A DNA stretch of 64,000 nt from Stutzerimonas stutzeri. GTDB taxonomy: Bacteria; Pseudomonadota; Gammaproteobacteria; Pseudomonadales; Pseudomonadaceae. Shown here piece after piece: positions 42,783 through 52,174 of this stretch. The notes below the pieces were generated by a model. That model made no database searches, had not been told where the DNA came from, and worked only from the letters and a program-made list of their open reading frames with translations. A program made the position numbers and the translations under genes. The stretch is taken from contig DGLA01000012.1 of assembly GCA_002387205.1 (NCBI GenBank), positions 124,001 through 188,000 of the forward strand. The letters run 5' to 3'. Each line of letters opens with the position of its first letter. Position 1 is the stretch's first letter.

Positions 42783-44174
42783 TCAGGCGACTCGCTGCCG
42801 CCGTGCCTGCTGGCGTATCTCACGGCGGGCGCTGCGTATCAGCCGGATGCTCAGCAACACCGCGGCGCAACTCAGACCGGCGATCAGGCCCTGCCACAGG
42901 CCGGCTGGTCCGCTGGGCTCACCCAACCGATCCGTCAGGCCCAGCAGATAGCCGACGGGCAAGCCAATGCCCCAGTAAGCGAACAGCGTAAAGACCATGG
43001 TCATGCGCGTGTCCTGATAACCCCGCAGCGCGCCCGCGGCAGTGACCTGCACAACGTCCGAGAACTGAAACAGGGCTGCATAGAAGAACAGGCTGGCCGC
43101 CACTGCGATCACGGCAGGGTCGGGGGTGTAGATGCGTGCGATCTGCTCGCTGAACAGCAGCATGCTGCCAGCCGAGAAACAGGCGTACACCAGGCTCGAG
43201 ACGATGCCCACCCCTGCGACGAAGCGAGCGTCTCGTGGTGCGCTGCGCCCCAGCGCCTGACCGATACGGATGGTGATCGCCATGCCCAGGGAAAGAGGAA
43301 TCATGAAAATCAGTGAGGTGAAATTCAGCGCAATCTGGTGGCCTGCAACCACAGTCGCGCCCAGGCCGCCGATAAGCAGCGCGATCACCGAGAAGATACT
43401 GGCCTCGGCAAACACCGCGACCCCTATTGGCACGCCCACCGAGAGCAGGCGCTTGAGTATCGGCCACTGCGGCCATTCAAAATGGCTGAACAGCTTGCTT
43501 GGCTGGTAATAACTGGCGCGGCGAACCCAGAACAACATTGCGACAAGCATGAAACCCATCACTGTTGCCGTGGCCCAGCCGCAGCCGACACCGCCCATGG
43601 CAGGCAGGCCGAACTTACCGTAGATGAAAATATAGTTAAGCGGGATATTCAGCATCAGCGCGAGAATGCCCACCACCATGCTGGGGCGGGTATGCCCGAG
43701 CCCATCGCTGTAACAGCGCAGCACCTGGTACAGAGCGACCGCCGGAAACCCGCAGGCAACCGCGCGCAGGTACGCCATGGTGGGGGCGATAAGGGCCTCC
43801 TCCACTTGCATCAGATGCAGTACCGGCTCGGCGTTCCACATCAGCAGCGCGAACAGCGAGCCGATCCCCAGCCCCATCCACAGGGCCTGGCGCACCAGGG
43901 GTCCGATCTGCTCGTGCTGGTTACTGCCGAAACGCTGGGCAACATTTGGCGTGGTGGCAAGGATGACGCCTGTGACCAGGAGAAACACAGGGACCCAGAT
44001 GGAATTGCCCAGTGCCACGGCGGCCAGGTCCGCAGGGCTGACGCGTCCGGCCATCAGGGTGTCGACAAAGCCCATGGCGGTGTTTGCCAGCTGGGCGATC
44101 ATCATGGGCAGGGCAAGGGCAAAGAGGGTGCGGAGTTCGTCGCGAACTCGCCTGAGTTTCAACTCAGTGGGCAT
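42783..44174 (-). CDS. MATE-family efflux transporter, NorM-like
   Basis: 463 residues with twelve membrane segments, opening LRTLFALALPMMIAQLANTAMGFVDTLMAG and holding the second-half repeat SVGVPIGVAVFAEASIFSV, the MATE hallmark. Na+- or H+-driven multidrug export is expected. It ends in an Arg-rich tail (RSARREIRQQARRQRVA). Divergent from pdxB across a 122-base gap containing TGTATACA, an 8-bp palindrome near 44192. Confidence 0.92.
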   Translation of the reverse strand: MPTELKLRRVRDELRTLFALALPMMIAQLANTAMGFVDTLMAGRVSPADLAAVALGNSIWVPVFLLVTGVILATTPNVAQRFGSNQHEQIGPLVRQALWMGLGIGSLFALLMWNAEPVLHLMQVEEALIAPTMAYLRAVACGFPAVALYQVLRCYSDGLGHTRPSMVVGILALMLNIPLNYIFIYGKFGLPAMGGVGCGWATATVMGFMLVAMLFWVRRASYYQPSKLFSHFEWPQWPILKRLLSVGVPIGVAVFAEASIFSVIALLIGGLGATVVAGHQIALNFTSLIFMIPLSLGMAITIRIGQALGRSAPRDARFVAGVGIVSSLVYACFSAGSMLLFSEQIARIYTPDPAVIAVAASLFFYAALFQFSDVVQVTAAGALRGYQDTRMTMVFTLFAYWGIGLPVGYLLGLTDRLGEPSGPAGLWQGLIAGLSCAAVLLSIRLIRSARREIRQQARRQRVA

Positions 44175-44296
44175 TGCTGGGCTATCCGATTGTATACAGG
44201 AAGACAGCTAGTCTACGCCGCGGCGATCGTTCTGGGGAAGGCGGCAGGGACGGGCCGGGCAGTCTAGAATGTGCCGATCATAAATGGAGCTCGCTC

Positions 44297-45442
44297 ATGC
44301 GCATTCTTGCTGACGAAAACATCCCATTGGTCGACGCGTTTTTCGCAGAGCATGGACAGATCCGCCGCATGCCCGGTCGCAGCATAAACCGGGCTGCGTT
44401 GGAGCAGGCGGATGTCCTGCTGGTGCGCTCGGTAACCCGTGTGGATCAGGAGTTGCTCGAAGGCAGCGCGGTGCGATTCGTCGGTACCTGCACGATCGGC
44501 ACCGATCATCTCGACCTCGATTACCTAGACGAAGCCGGGATCGACTGGGCCAGCGCGCCTGGGTGCAATGCCCGCGGTGTCGTGGACTACGTCCTGGGTA
44601 GCCTGCTGGCCCTGGCAGAAGGCGAAGGTGTGGACCTGTCAAAACGCCGTTACGGCGTGGTGGGTGCGGGCGAGGTCGGCGGACGGCTTGTGGAAGTGCT
44701 GCGTGGCCTGGGGTGGGATGTTCGGGTGTGCGATCCGCCTCGTCAGGCTCGGGAACTGGGAGAGTTCGTCGACCTTGACGAGATCCTGTCCGAATGCGAT
44801 GTCATCAGCCTGCACACTCCGTTGATCCTTGAAGGCAATCACGCCACCTTCCATCTTTTCAATGAGGATCGTCTGGGGCAGCTACGTCCCGGGGCCTGGC
44901 TGATCAACGCAGCTCGGGGAGCGATCGTCGATAACTCGGCTTTACGCGTCCAGCTTGCCCAGCGCCCGGACGTTCAGGCTGTGCTCGACGTCTGGGAAGG
45001 GGAACCACAGGTAGACGTCGAGCTGGCGGAACTGTGCTGGATTGCCACCCCGCATATCGCCGGCTACAGCCTGGACGGCAAGCTCCGGGGGACCGCCCAG
45101 GTCTATCGAGCGTTCTGTGCGGCGAAAGGGTTGGAGCCGACGGTGGAGCTGGCTGACCTCATGCCGAAGGCACCGTTGCGTGGGCTTGTCTTCGATCCTT
45201 CGGCCGATCCTGCACAAATGCTCAGTACCCTCTGCCGCTCCGTCTATGACCCGCGTCGCGACGATGCGGCCTTTCGTCGGAGCCTGGTTGGCGACGAGGT
45301 TCAGCGCCGAGCCGGTTTCGATCGGCTGCGCAAGGACTATCCTGCCCGTCGAGAGATTGATGGGTTGCAGGTCAGCCTTGGCGCGGGTCAGCCACGCCTG
45401 GAGCAGATCGTGAGGGCCCTTGGCGCGATCTTGAAAGCATGA
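44297..45442 (+). CDS. pdxB: erythronate-4-phosphate dehydrogenase
   Basis: 381 residues. Oxidises 4-phosphoerythronate to 3-hydroxy-2-oxo-4-phosphobutanoate in pyridoxal phosphate synthesis. D-2-hydroxyacid dehydrogenase fold: MRILADENIPLVDAFF at the start, GVVGAGEVGGRLVEVLRGLGWDV (NAD site) near 120-142, INAARGAIVDN and TPHIAGYSLDGK with the catalytic histidine. The PdxB-specific C-terminal domain (~290-381) is present. GGAG lies 7 bases before the ATG. Confidence 0.95.
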   Translation: MRILADENIPLVDAFFAEHGQIRRMPGRSINRAALEQADVLLVRSVTRVDQELLEGSAVRFVGTCTIGTDHLDLDYLDEAGIDWASAPGCNARGVVDYVLGSLLALAEGEGVDLSKRRYGVVGAGEVGGRLVEVLRGLGWDVRVCDPPRQARELGEFVDLDEILSECDVISLHTPLILEGNHATFHLFNEDRLGQLRPGAWLINAARGAIVDNSALRVQLAQRPDVQAVLDVWEGEPQVDVELAELCWIATPHIAGYSLDGKLRGTAQVYRAFCAAKGLEPTVELADLMPKAPLRGLVFDPSADPAQMLSTLCRSVYDPRRDDAAFRRSLVGDEVQRRAGFDRLRKDYPARREIDGLQVSLGAGQPRLEQIVRALGAILKA

Positions 45443-45545
45443 CCTGCCAAGGCTACGGTTCGTTGTCCCGGAGCACAGGCCGGATGCAATTTGTGGCTTG
45501 CTCCGCTAGCATTGCCCATCCTCTGCTTTATCCCGCGATGGTGTT

Positions 45546-47573
45546 ATGAGTTATCAGGTCCTAGCCCGTAAATGGCGTCCGCGCACGTTCCGCGAAATGG
45601 TCGGCCAGACGCATGTGCTCAAGGCTCTGATCAACGCGCTGGACAGCCAACGCCTGCACCACGCCTATCTGTTTACCGGCACCCGCGGCGTGGGCAAGAC
45701 CACCATCGCACGGATTATCGCCAAGTGCCTCAACTGCGAAACCGGTATCAGCTCGACGCCCTGCGGACAGTGCTCGGTCTGCCGTGAAATCGACGAGGGG
45801 CGTTTCGTTGACCTTATCGAAGTCGACGCTGCCAGCCGTACCAAGGTCGAAGATACCCGCGAGTTGCTCGACAACGTGCAATACGCCCCGAGCCGTGGAC
45901 GCTACAAGGTCTACCTGATCGACGAAGTGCACATGCTTTCGTCGCACTCGTTCAATGCATTGCTCAAAACGCTTGAAGAGCCGCCGCCACACGTCAAGTT
46001 TCTGCTGGCAACGACCGACCCGCAAAAGCTGCCGGTCACGATTCTTTCGCGCTGCTTGCAGTTCTCCCTGAAAAACATGCCGCCGGAGCGGGTGGTCGAG
46101 CATCTGACCCACGTGTTGGGTGTCGAGCAGGTGCCCTTCGAGGAAGATGCGCTCTGGCTGCTTGGCCGCGCGGCCGACGGGTCGATGCGTGACGCCATGA
46201 GCCTGACCGACCAGGCTATCGCCTTTGGTGAGGGCAAGGTACTCGCAGCCGATGTGCGCAGCATGCTGGGCACCCTGGATCATGGCCAGGTGTACGGTGT
46301 GTTGCAGGCGTTGCTGGAGGGCGACGCCCGTGCACTGCTCGAGGCGGTTCGCCATCTAGCCGAGCAGGGGCCGGACTGGGGCGGCGTCCTGGCCGAGATC
46401 CTCAACGTGCTGCATCGTGTTGCCGTCGCACAGGCACTACCCGATGCGGTCGATAACGGGCAGGGCGACCGCGACCGTGTGCTCGCCCTGGCTCAGGCAT
46501 TGCCTGCCGAAGACGTGCAGTTCTACTACCAGATGGGTTTGATTGGCCGGCGTGACCTGCCCCTGGCGCCCGATCCGCGTAGCGGCTTCGAGATGGTGCT
46601 GTTGCGGATGCTCGCGTTTCGCCCCGCCGGCAGTGAAGACGCGCCGCGAACATCACTAAAGACGATTGGAATCAGTCCGGCCACGACTGATTCCCAACCA
46701 AGCGCAGTGGCCGGTCCGGCCGCACAGGCTTCGCCGGTACCCGACCTGCAACCCAAGCCAGCCGCTGCGGTGCAGCCCATCGCAGCGGCTCCGCTGGAAC
46801 CGCCACAGCCGGCCGATGCGCCAACAGCGGCCGATTCACTTGCTGTGCATCAGGCGCAGCCGGCAGCAAAACCTGCGCACGAGCCTCAGCCCGTTGCGCC
46901 GCCCATCGTTGACTTGCCCTGGAATGAGCCGCCGTCCACGCCGCCCGTGGCAGTGGAAAGCGAAGCCCTCGAGCAGCGGCCGGTCGGACAACCCCAAGAG
47001 CGGGAGCATCAGGCAGCGGTCGTCGAGGTCAACGAGCCGGACGACGATGAACCGCCATTGACCGACGAGGACTACTTCGAGGTCGAAACCCAGGCCGAGG
47101 CCTTTCTCGATGGGCTGGATGACCCGGTGGAGAAGCCTGCAGTGGCTGAGCCTGCGCCTGCCATACAACCTGCCACCGGGCTTGCGGCGGAGTGGCTGGA
47201 CCTCTATCTCAAACTGGGACTGACTGGACTGACTGGTAGCATCGCGGCGAACTGTACGCTGATCGCTGTAGAAGGCGATCGCTGGCTGATGCATCTCGAT
47301 CCTGCCCAGAGCGCACTGTTCAACGCGACCCAGCATCGTCGTCTGACCGAAGCGTTGAGTCAGTTCCACGGGCGTACGCTGCAGCTCGATATCGAGTTGC
47401 AGACCCCGCAACAGGAAACTCCCGCCCAAGCGGCGGCCCGCCGTCGTGGGGAGCGTCAGCGGGCAGCTGAACAATCGATTCAGACCGATCCGCTGGTGCA
47501 ACAACTGATGCAGCAATTCGCCGCGGTGATTCGCGACGGCACCATCGAACCCATAGAGCAACCCGTATCCTGA
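45546..47573 (+). CDS. dnaX: DNA polymerase III subunits tau/gamma
   Basis: 675 residues. Clamp-loader ATPase: Walker A GTRGVGKTTIAR near 45-56, zinc cluster CLNCETGISSTPCGQCSVC, LIDEVHMLSSHSFNALLKTLEEPP (Walker B/sensor 1), then a Pro/Ala-rich linker ~370-540 and the tau C-terminal domain that binds the polymerase. In E. coli a frameshift on A AAA AAG yields gamma; no comparable A-rich slippery site was seen in the linker region here. Starts the dnaX-ybaB-recR operon. The gene for 4.5S RNA is not in the preceding gap. Confidence 0.97.
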   Translation: MSYQVLARKWRPRTFREMVGQTHVLKALINALDSQRLHHAYLFTGTRGVGKTTIARIIAKCLNCETGISSTPCGQCSVCREIDEGRFVDLIEVDAASRTKVEDTRELLDNVQYAPSRGRYKVYLIDEVHMLSSHSFNALLKTLEEPPPHVKFLLATTDPQKLPVTILSRCLQFSLKNMPPERVVEHLTHVLGVEQVPFEEDALWLLGRAADGSMRDAMSLTDQAIAFGEGKVLAADVRSMLGTLDHGQVYGVLQALLEGDARALLEAVRHLAEQGPDWGGVLAEILNVLHRVAVAQALPDAVDNGQGDRDRVLALAQALPAEDVQFYYQMGLIGRRDLPLAPDPRSGFEMVLLRMLAFRPAGSEDAPRTSLKTIGISPATTDSQPSAVAGPAAQASPVPDLQPKPAAAVQPIAAAPLEPPQPADAPTAADSLAVHQAQPAAKPAHEPQPVAPPIVDLPWNEPPSTPPVAVESEALEQRPVGQPQEREHQAAVVEVNEPDDDEPPLTDEDYFEVETQAEAFLDGLDDPVEKPAVAEPAPAIQPATGLAAEWLDLYLKLGLTGLTGSIAANCTLIAVEGDRWLMHLDPAQSALFNATQHRRLTEALSQFHGRTLQLDIELQTPQQETPAQAAARRRGERQRAAEQSIQTDPLVQQLMQQFAAVIRDGTIEPIEQPVS

Positions 47574-47592
47574 TCTACCAGAGGTGATCCCC

Positions 47593-47919
47593 ATGATGAA
47601 AGGTGGCATGGCAGGCCTGATGAAGCAGGCGCAGCAGATGCAGGAAAAAATGCAGAAGATGCAGGAAGAACTGGCGAACGCCGAGGTTACCGGGCAGTCC
47701 GGGGCCGGGCTGGTCAGCGTTGTGATGAACGGTCGCCACGACGTCAAGCGTGTCAGCCTGGATGACAGCCTGATGCAGGAAGACAAGGAAATCCTGGAAG
47801 ACCTGATCGCGGCAGCCGTCAATGATGCCGTTCGCAAGATCGAACAGAACAGCAAGGAGAAGATGGCCGGCATGACCGATGGCATGCAGCTTCCACCTGG
47901 CTTCAAGATGCCGTTCTGA
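47593..47919 (+). CDS. ybaB: YbaB/EbfC nucleoid-associated protein
   Basis: 108 residues, MMKGGMAGLMKQAQQMQEKMQKMQEEL, a long amphipathic helix, and the conserved VKRVSLDDSLM and LEDLIAAAVNDAVRK blocks. A small dimeric DNA-binding protein, usually encoded between dnaX and recR as here. The chosen ATG has GAGGTGA upstream. Stop to recR start is 134 bases, with a hairpin in between. Confidence 0.95.
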   Translation: MMKGGMAGLMKQAQQMQEKMQKMQEELANAEVTGQSGAGLVSVVMNGRHDVKRVSLDDSLMQEDKEILEDLIAAAVNDAVRKIEQNSKEKMAGMTDGMQLPPGFKMPF

Positions 47920-47926
47920 TTCACCC

Positions 47927-47946
47927 GGAGCGCCGCCACGCGCTCC
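47927..47946 (+). terminator. hairpin between ybaB and recR
   Basis: GGAGCGC and GCGCTCC form a 7-bp stem around CGCCAC, 8 bases past the ybaB stop. Only TTCC follows, so at best a weak attenuator. Confidence 0.4.
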
Positions 47947-48053
47947 TTCCCGACTGGCTCTGCCAGAGGTTTCTTCTGGGCAGGCGTGGTGGTCAGCCAG
48001 TAGGCGGCGTCTCTCCTCGCAACGTTGCGCATTCCGTATTTTTCGGTGACTTG

Positions 48054-48653
48054 ATGTCTTTCAGCCCCCTTATTCGCCAACTTATCGATGCGCTGCGCGT
48101 CCTGCCTGGCGTCGGTCAGAAAACCGCTCAACGGATGGCGCTGCAAATGCTCGAGCGCGACCGCAGCGGTGGCTTGCGGTTGGCACAGTCGCTTACCCGC
48201 GCAATGGAAGAGGTGGGCTATTGTCGGCAATGTCGAACCTTGAGCGAGGACGAGCTCTGTCCACAGTGTGCCGATCCCCGCAGGGATGACTCGCTGCTGT
48301 GTATCGTACAGAGTCCGGTGGATGTGTTTGCGGTGGAGCAGACCGGCTTTCGCGGGCGTTATTTTGTCTTGAAGGGTCATCTTTCGCCGCTGGACGGCCT
48401 CGGCCCGGAAGCCATCGGCATCCCGGAGTTGCTGGTGCGAGTCGCTGAAGGCAGTTTCAGCGAGGCCATTCTTGCGACGAATCCGACCGTTGAGGGCGAG
48501 GCCACCGCGCACTACATCGCCCAACTGTTGATTCCCAAGGGGCTGACCCTTAGCCGTATTGCTCATGGGGTGCCCTTGGGCGGTGAGCTCGATCTGGTCG
48601 ACGGCGGCACCCTGGCTCACGCCTTTGCCGGACGCAAAACAATCACGCTTTGA
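48054..48653 (+). CDS. recR: recombination mediator RecR
   Basis: 199 residues: helix-hairpin-helix region LRVLPGVGQKTAQRMAL near 15-31, zinc finger CRQCRTLSEDELCPQC near 57-72, then the Toprim domain with LLCIVQSPVDVFAVEQTG and NPTVEGEATAHYIAQ. Works with RecF/RecO to load RecA at gaps. Last gene of the dnaX operon. Confidence 0.97.
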   Translation: MSFSPLIRQLIDALRVLPGVGQKTAQRMALQMLERDRSGGLRLAQSLTRAMEEVGYCRQCRTLSEDELCPQCADPRRDDSLLCIVQSPVDVFAVEQTGFRGRYFVLKGHLSPLDGLGPEAIGIPELLVRVAEGSFSEAILATNPTVEGEATAHYIAQLLIPKGLTLSRIAHGVPLGGELDLVDGGTLAHAFAGRKTITL

Positions 48654-48694
48654 TGCTGCCGCCAGCCTCGCTAACGATGCCTTTATAGCCAGCA

Positions 48695-48717
48695 GTTAGC
48701 AGCTTATCGCTGCTAAC
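48695..48717. repeat. perfect 9-bp inverted repeat between recR and the ABC operon
   Basis: GTTAGCAGC and GCTGCTAAC pair around TTATC, 42 bases after recR and 125 before the next start. No T-run; an RNA stem for mRNA end or an operator of the ABC operon. Confidence 0.5.
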
Positions 48718-48841
48718 AAGTGCCGGCGCTCGAGATATTCGTGTAAAGTTCTAAGCCACTAATGATCAATAACCAATGCACATATACCCCGTTTATTGGG
48801 TTATATGGCTGGTCTTCTGCATGCCTAGATAGCGTGAGGTA

Positions 48842-49834
48842 ATGATGAAAGTAAAACTCTGGCTGGTTCCCGCCCTGTTGTTGGTCAGCGCTTTCGCGCA
48901 GGCACAGGAGAAATTCAAAGTCGGCTACATCCGAGTGATGGACGATGCACAGGCGATGGTCGCGTATGAAGGCGAGATGTATAAGAAGCACGGCCTTGAT
49001 GTCGAGTTGGTCGAGTTCAGTTCCGGCACTGACCTGATCAAGGCCATCGTTGGCGGGCAGCTGGATACAGGCGTACTCGGGTTCACCAACGCAGTCGCAT
49101 GGGCATCCAAGGGGGCGGACCTCAAGGTGGTCGGCGGTGCTCAGCAGGGTTATCACTCCATCGTTGCGCGCGAGGGAACGGGTATCGAGAAGGTGGCGGA
49201 CCTGAAGGGCCATGTGCTGGTATCGCAAAAGGAAGGCAGTACGGCCGATGCCGTGTTGCGTGGAGTGACGCTCAAGGCAGCCGGCCTGGCACCCAGCGAG
49301 GTGAACATCATGGGTACCAGCCCGGCTGTGGCCGTGCAATCACTGGTGTCCGGCCGTGCGGACGCAGCGTTTCTCTTCGAGCCCTATGATCGGATCGCGC
49401 AACTGGTGGCTCCGGTGAAGCAGGTCTACGAGATTGGTGAGGTCTGGCCATTCCCCTGCATGGTGGTGATTACTTCGGGCAAAACCCTTGAAACCCGCAA
49501 GGATGCTGTCTGGAAGTCCCTTGATGCCCAGCGCGAGGCGATCGATCTGCTGGAAAACCAGCCAGCTGAAGCGGCCAAGCTGATTGCCGACTACTTTATC
49601 GCCGAGCCGACGCTCAAGACCCTCAATCGCGGCGAGCTTGCTCGTGAAGTGGTGATCGAAGAAGCCATTGCCACCCAGACGTTCAGCTCGAAGCTCGGCA
49701 GCGAAGACCTGGCACGTATCCAGGAGCTGGCGAACATCCTCCAGGAGCTCGGTTCCTTGAAGACTCGCGACGGCAAGCCCTTCGATACCAGTGCGATTCT
49801 CGATCTGTCCTGGCAGCAGGCCCGTGAACTCTAA
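48842..49834 (+). CDS. ABC binding protein, SsuA/TauA/NMT1-like
   Basis: 330 residues: signal peptide (LWLVPALLLVSAFAQAQ, cleavage after AQA), then KFKVGYIRVMDDAQAMVAYEG and ELVEFSSGTDLIKAIVGGQLD, the pattern of nitrate/sulfonate/thiamine-precursor binding proteins. DAAFLFEPYD is the usual hinge region. Forms an importer with the ATPase and permease downstream. Gap of 94 bases to the ATPase holds a stem-loop. The ligand is open: sulfonates, pyrimidine precursors or polyamines are all possible. Confidence 0.87.
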   Translation: MMKVKLWLVPALLLVSAFAQAQEKFKVGYIRVMDDAQAMVAYEGEMYKKHGLDVELVEFSSGTDLIKAIVGGQLDTGVLGFTNAVAWASKGADLKVVGGAQQGYHSIVAREGTGIEKVADLKGHVLVSQKEGSTADAVLRGVTLKAAGLAPSEVNIMGTSPAVAVQSLVSGRADAAFLFEPYDRIAQLVAPVKQVYEIGEVWPFPCMVVITSGKTLETRKDAVWKSLDAQREAIDLLENQPAEAAKLIADYFIAEPTLKTLNRGELAREVVIEEAIATQTFSSKLGSEDLARIQELANILQELGSLKTRDGKPFDTSAILDLSWQQAREL

Positions 49835-49860
49835 GCGCGTCGGCTAACCCGCAACAGACC

Positions 49861-49880
49861 GCCCGGCCAAAGTGCCGGGC
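49861..49880 (+). repeat. stem-loop after binding-protein gene
   Basis: GCCCGGC and GCCGGGC form a 7-bp stem around CAAAGT, 26 bases after the binding-protein stop. As in the first importer operon, a stem follows the binding-protein gene and likely raises its mRNA level. Confidence 0.55.
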
Positions 49881-49928
49881 AGTCATTCCGCCCGCTAAAG
49901 GGGTTGTTCACGAGGTCTTCAAAGCGTT

Positions 49929-50672
49929 ATGCAGCTCAGGTTTGAAGAAGTAGACAAGCATTTCGGCCAGCTGGAAGTCATAAAAGGCTTCAACGGCGAG
50001 TTCGCCCAGGGCGAGCTGGTAGCCCTGGTTGGACCCTCTGGCTGTGGCAAGTCCACACTGTTGCATCTGGTTGCCGGTCTGGAAAACCCTACTGCGGGCC
50101 GTGTGCTTGCTGATGGCAAGAAGATTCCAGGGCCGAGCCCTCGCCGAACATTGGTGTTTCAGGAGCATGCCCTATACCCGTGGCTGTCGCTGCAGGCGAA
50201 CGTTGCCATGGCACTCGAACTTCAGGGCGTCGACAAGGCGAGCGCTTTCGAGCAATCGAAGGTTTGGCTCGAGCGGGTCAGCCTCGATGGCTTCGAGCAC
50301 TACTATCCGCACCAGGTCTCGGGCGGCATGCGTCAGCGCACCGCTTTGGCTCGGGCATTCATTGCCAAGCCCGAGGTGTTGCTGCTGGATGAGCCCTTTG
50401 GCGCGCTGGATGCACTGACGCGAATGGCATTGCAGGATGTATTGCGCGAGCTGATCGCCGAACATCAGCCAACTGTTCTGCTGGTAACCCATGACGTCGA
50501 CGAGGCGCTTTACCTGGCTGACCACATCCTGGTGTTCAGCGCACGGCCCGCGCGCGTACTGAAGACCTTCAACATGACACATTGCGAGAAGAGTCATGAC
50601 CTGTCCGAATTCGCCGCCGAGCGTCGCGAGATTCTGCGACTGCTGGGCATCAAGACCGAGGTAGGCCACTGA
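49929..50672 (+). CDS. ABC transporter ATPase, nitrate/sulfonate-type
   Basis: 247 residues. Walker A GPSGCGKSTLL near 37-47, Q-loop FQEHALYPW, signature VSGGMRQR, Walker B VLLLDEPFGALDA and the H-loop VTHDVDEAL. The SsuB/TauB group. The next gene begins on the last base of its stop codon (TGATG), so the two are coupled. Confidence 0.93.
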   Translation: MQLRFEEVDKHFGQLEVIKGFNGEFAQGELVALVGPSGCGKSTLLHLVAGLENPTAGRVLADGKKIPGPSPRRTLVFQEHALYPWLSLQANVAMALELQGVDKASAFEQSKVWLERVSLDGFEHYYPHQVSGGMRQRTALARAFIAKPEVLLLDEPFGALDALTRMALQDVLRELIAEHQPTVLLVTHDVDEALYLADHILVFSARPARVLKTFNMTHCEKSHDLSEFAAERREILRLLGIKTEVGH

Positions 50673-51445
50673 TGAGCCAGGGACGTCGTCTTGCCGGGCC
50701 GAAAAAATACCTCGCCGTGGCACTGGCGGTATTGTTCATCCTGCTGATCTGGCAGGCCGCTGCATGGAGCCTGCCTGCGTTCCTGATGCCAGGTGTGCCG
50801 GCTGTTTTCGAGCGCCTGTTCGCCACGGTGCAAGAGCCCGAGTTCCGCGATGGCCTTTACGGCAGCATGAGCCGGCTGGGAAGCGGGTACAGCTTCGCGC
50901 TGCTTTTTGGGATCGGTTTTGGCCTGGTCGGCGGAGTCTTGTTCTTCTTTCGCGAGATCCTGCGCTCGGCCATTGTCATCCTCCAGTCCATCCCATCCAT
51001 TGCCTGGGTTCCGCTGTTTCTCATTGTGATGGGCTTTGGCAACCTGCCGATCATCGTCGTCGTCGCGCTGGCCGCGTTCTTTCCCATGGCGCTCTCGGTG
51101 ATGAACGCCACCGAAAGTGTCCAGCCTGTCCATGTCGCAGCGGCGCGGGTGATGGGCGCGTCTCGCTGGCAGTTGCTCAAGCGCGTATACCTGCCTGCAG
51201 TGATGCCGGAATTGATTACCGGCGCCCAGCTGGCATTCGGTAACGCCTGGCGCGCCTTGATCTCGGCAGAAATGCTGATCGGCTTCGGACAGGGTTTGGG
51301 GCGCTCGCTGGCCTACTCCGGCGAAATCGCAGACATGGCCGGGGTGATGATGAACATACTGGTCATTGCGATCCTGGCTACCTTGATCGATCAGGTGGTG
51401 CTGGAAAAATTCAAGCAGCGCATGCTTCGCTACCAGTACGTCTGA
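50672..51445 (+). CDS. ABC transporter permease, nitrate/sulfonate-type
   Basis: 257 residues, six membrane segments, with the cytoplasmic EAA loop AARVMGASRWQLLKRVYLPAVMPEL near residue 150-175. Forms the channel (probably a homodimer) for the binding protein at 48842. Its ATG uses the final base of the ATPase stop. Confidence 0.93.
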   Translation: MSQGRRLAGPKKYLAVALAVLFILLIWQAAAWSLPAFLMPGVPAVFERLFATVQEPEFRDGLYGSMSRLGSGYSFALLFGIGFGLVGGVLFFFREILRSAIVILQSIPSIAWVPLFLIVMGFGNLPIIVVVALAAFFPMALSVMNATESVQPVHVAAARVMGASRWQLLKRVYLPAVMPELITGAQLAFGNAWRALISAEMLIGFGQGLGRSLAYSGEIADMAGVMMNILVIAILATLIDQVVLEKFKQRMLRYQYV

Positions 51446-51456
51446 CAGGTCAGGCC

Positions 51457-52167
51457 GTGAAGCGCTTAGCGACGCATCTACTAGCGATGTTGCTGGCAAT
51501 GCCGCTGGGCTCGTTGGCAGCGCCCTTGTCTGCAGTGCTTGTCGGCGAGTATCGGCCCCTCAAGGCTTCTGAAACCGAACTGGTAACAGAAGGGTTCGAG
51601 GCGTCCGTGCTCTATCGGCTCGGCGACGCGCTGGGCCGCGAATCCGCCCTGGAAGAGGCGGGCAGTGTCGCTCCTGATCTACGACTGGGTGCTGTCTCGT
51701 CTGGGGTTGTTTACTACAGCAGTGAAGCGGCTGCGTTGACTTCAGCCCAAGCAGGTCCGGAAAGTTGGTCCGATCTTGCAGGCCAAGCGGTTTGCCTGGA
51801 GGCGGGCAGTCCTCATGAGACATCCATGTCCCGCTTCGGCGGGTTGGTTCGCCGTTACCCAAGTGCGGCGCAGGCCTTGATAGGCCTGAAGCTCGGCGAA
51901 TGCGAGGCGGTGGTAGCTGATCGAGTGCTGTTGGAGCAGATCGCCGAATTGCCTGAATGGCAACGCTACAGCCGGCTACTGCCTGCGCTTGAGAATTCTG
52001 CTGTGACACTGCGGCTCGACGCCATCGATCCTGCACTGCGCAAGCAAATCGAGAGCGTACTGGCCGGTGAAGAGGGGCGGGCACGGCTTGCCGAAGTCGT
52101 GCAGCACTGGATCGACGAGGTTGCGTTTCAAGCCTATGTTTTGGCTGATTCTCTCGACTGCCATTAA
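51457..52167 (+). CDS. periplasmic binding-like protein, orphan fourth gene
   Basis: 236 residues from GTG 51457, with a signal peptide (THLLAMLLAMPLGSLA, cleavage after LAA). The remainder, with YYSSEAAALTSAQAGPESWSDLAGQAVCLEAGSP and CEAVVADRVLLEQIAEL, follows the SBP_bac_3-type bilobal pattern seen in amino-acid and PhnD-like binding proteins, but short. Its start lies 11 bases after the permease stop. A second binding protein in an operon that already has one may be an extra ligand specificity or a sensor. The Cys pair in QAVCLE and LGECEAV may be a disulfide. Confidence 0.65.
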   Translation: MKRLATHLLAMLLAMPLGSLAAPLSAVLVGEYRPLKASETELVTEGFEASVLYRLGDALGRESALEEAGSVAPDLRLGAVSSGVVYYSSEAAALTSAQAGPESWSDLAGQAVCLEAGSPHETSMSRFGGLVRRYPSAAQALIGLKLGECEAVVADRVLLEQIAELPEWQRYSRLLPALENSAVTLRLDAIDPALRKQIESVLAGEEGRARLAEVVQHWIDEVAFQAYVLADSLDCH

Positions 52168-52174
52168 GCGGGTA

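Noticed and set aside
44190..44200. TGTATACA palindrome before the MATE gene as an operator
   Set aside because: Only 8 bases and without flanking repeats; too short to claim, mentioned only in the MATE entry.
45443..45545. Expected 4.5S (SRP) RNA gene before dnaX
   Set aside because: The GGAAGGGAGCA core and stem are not in this gap.
46561..47573. Programmed frameshift site in dnaX for a gamma subunit
   Set aside because: No A-rich slippery heptamer was seen in the linker region.
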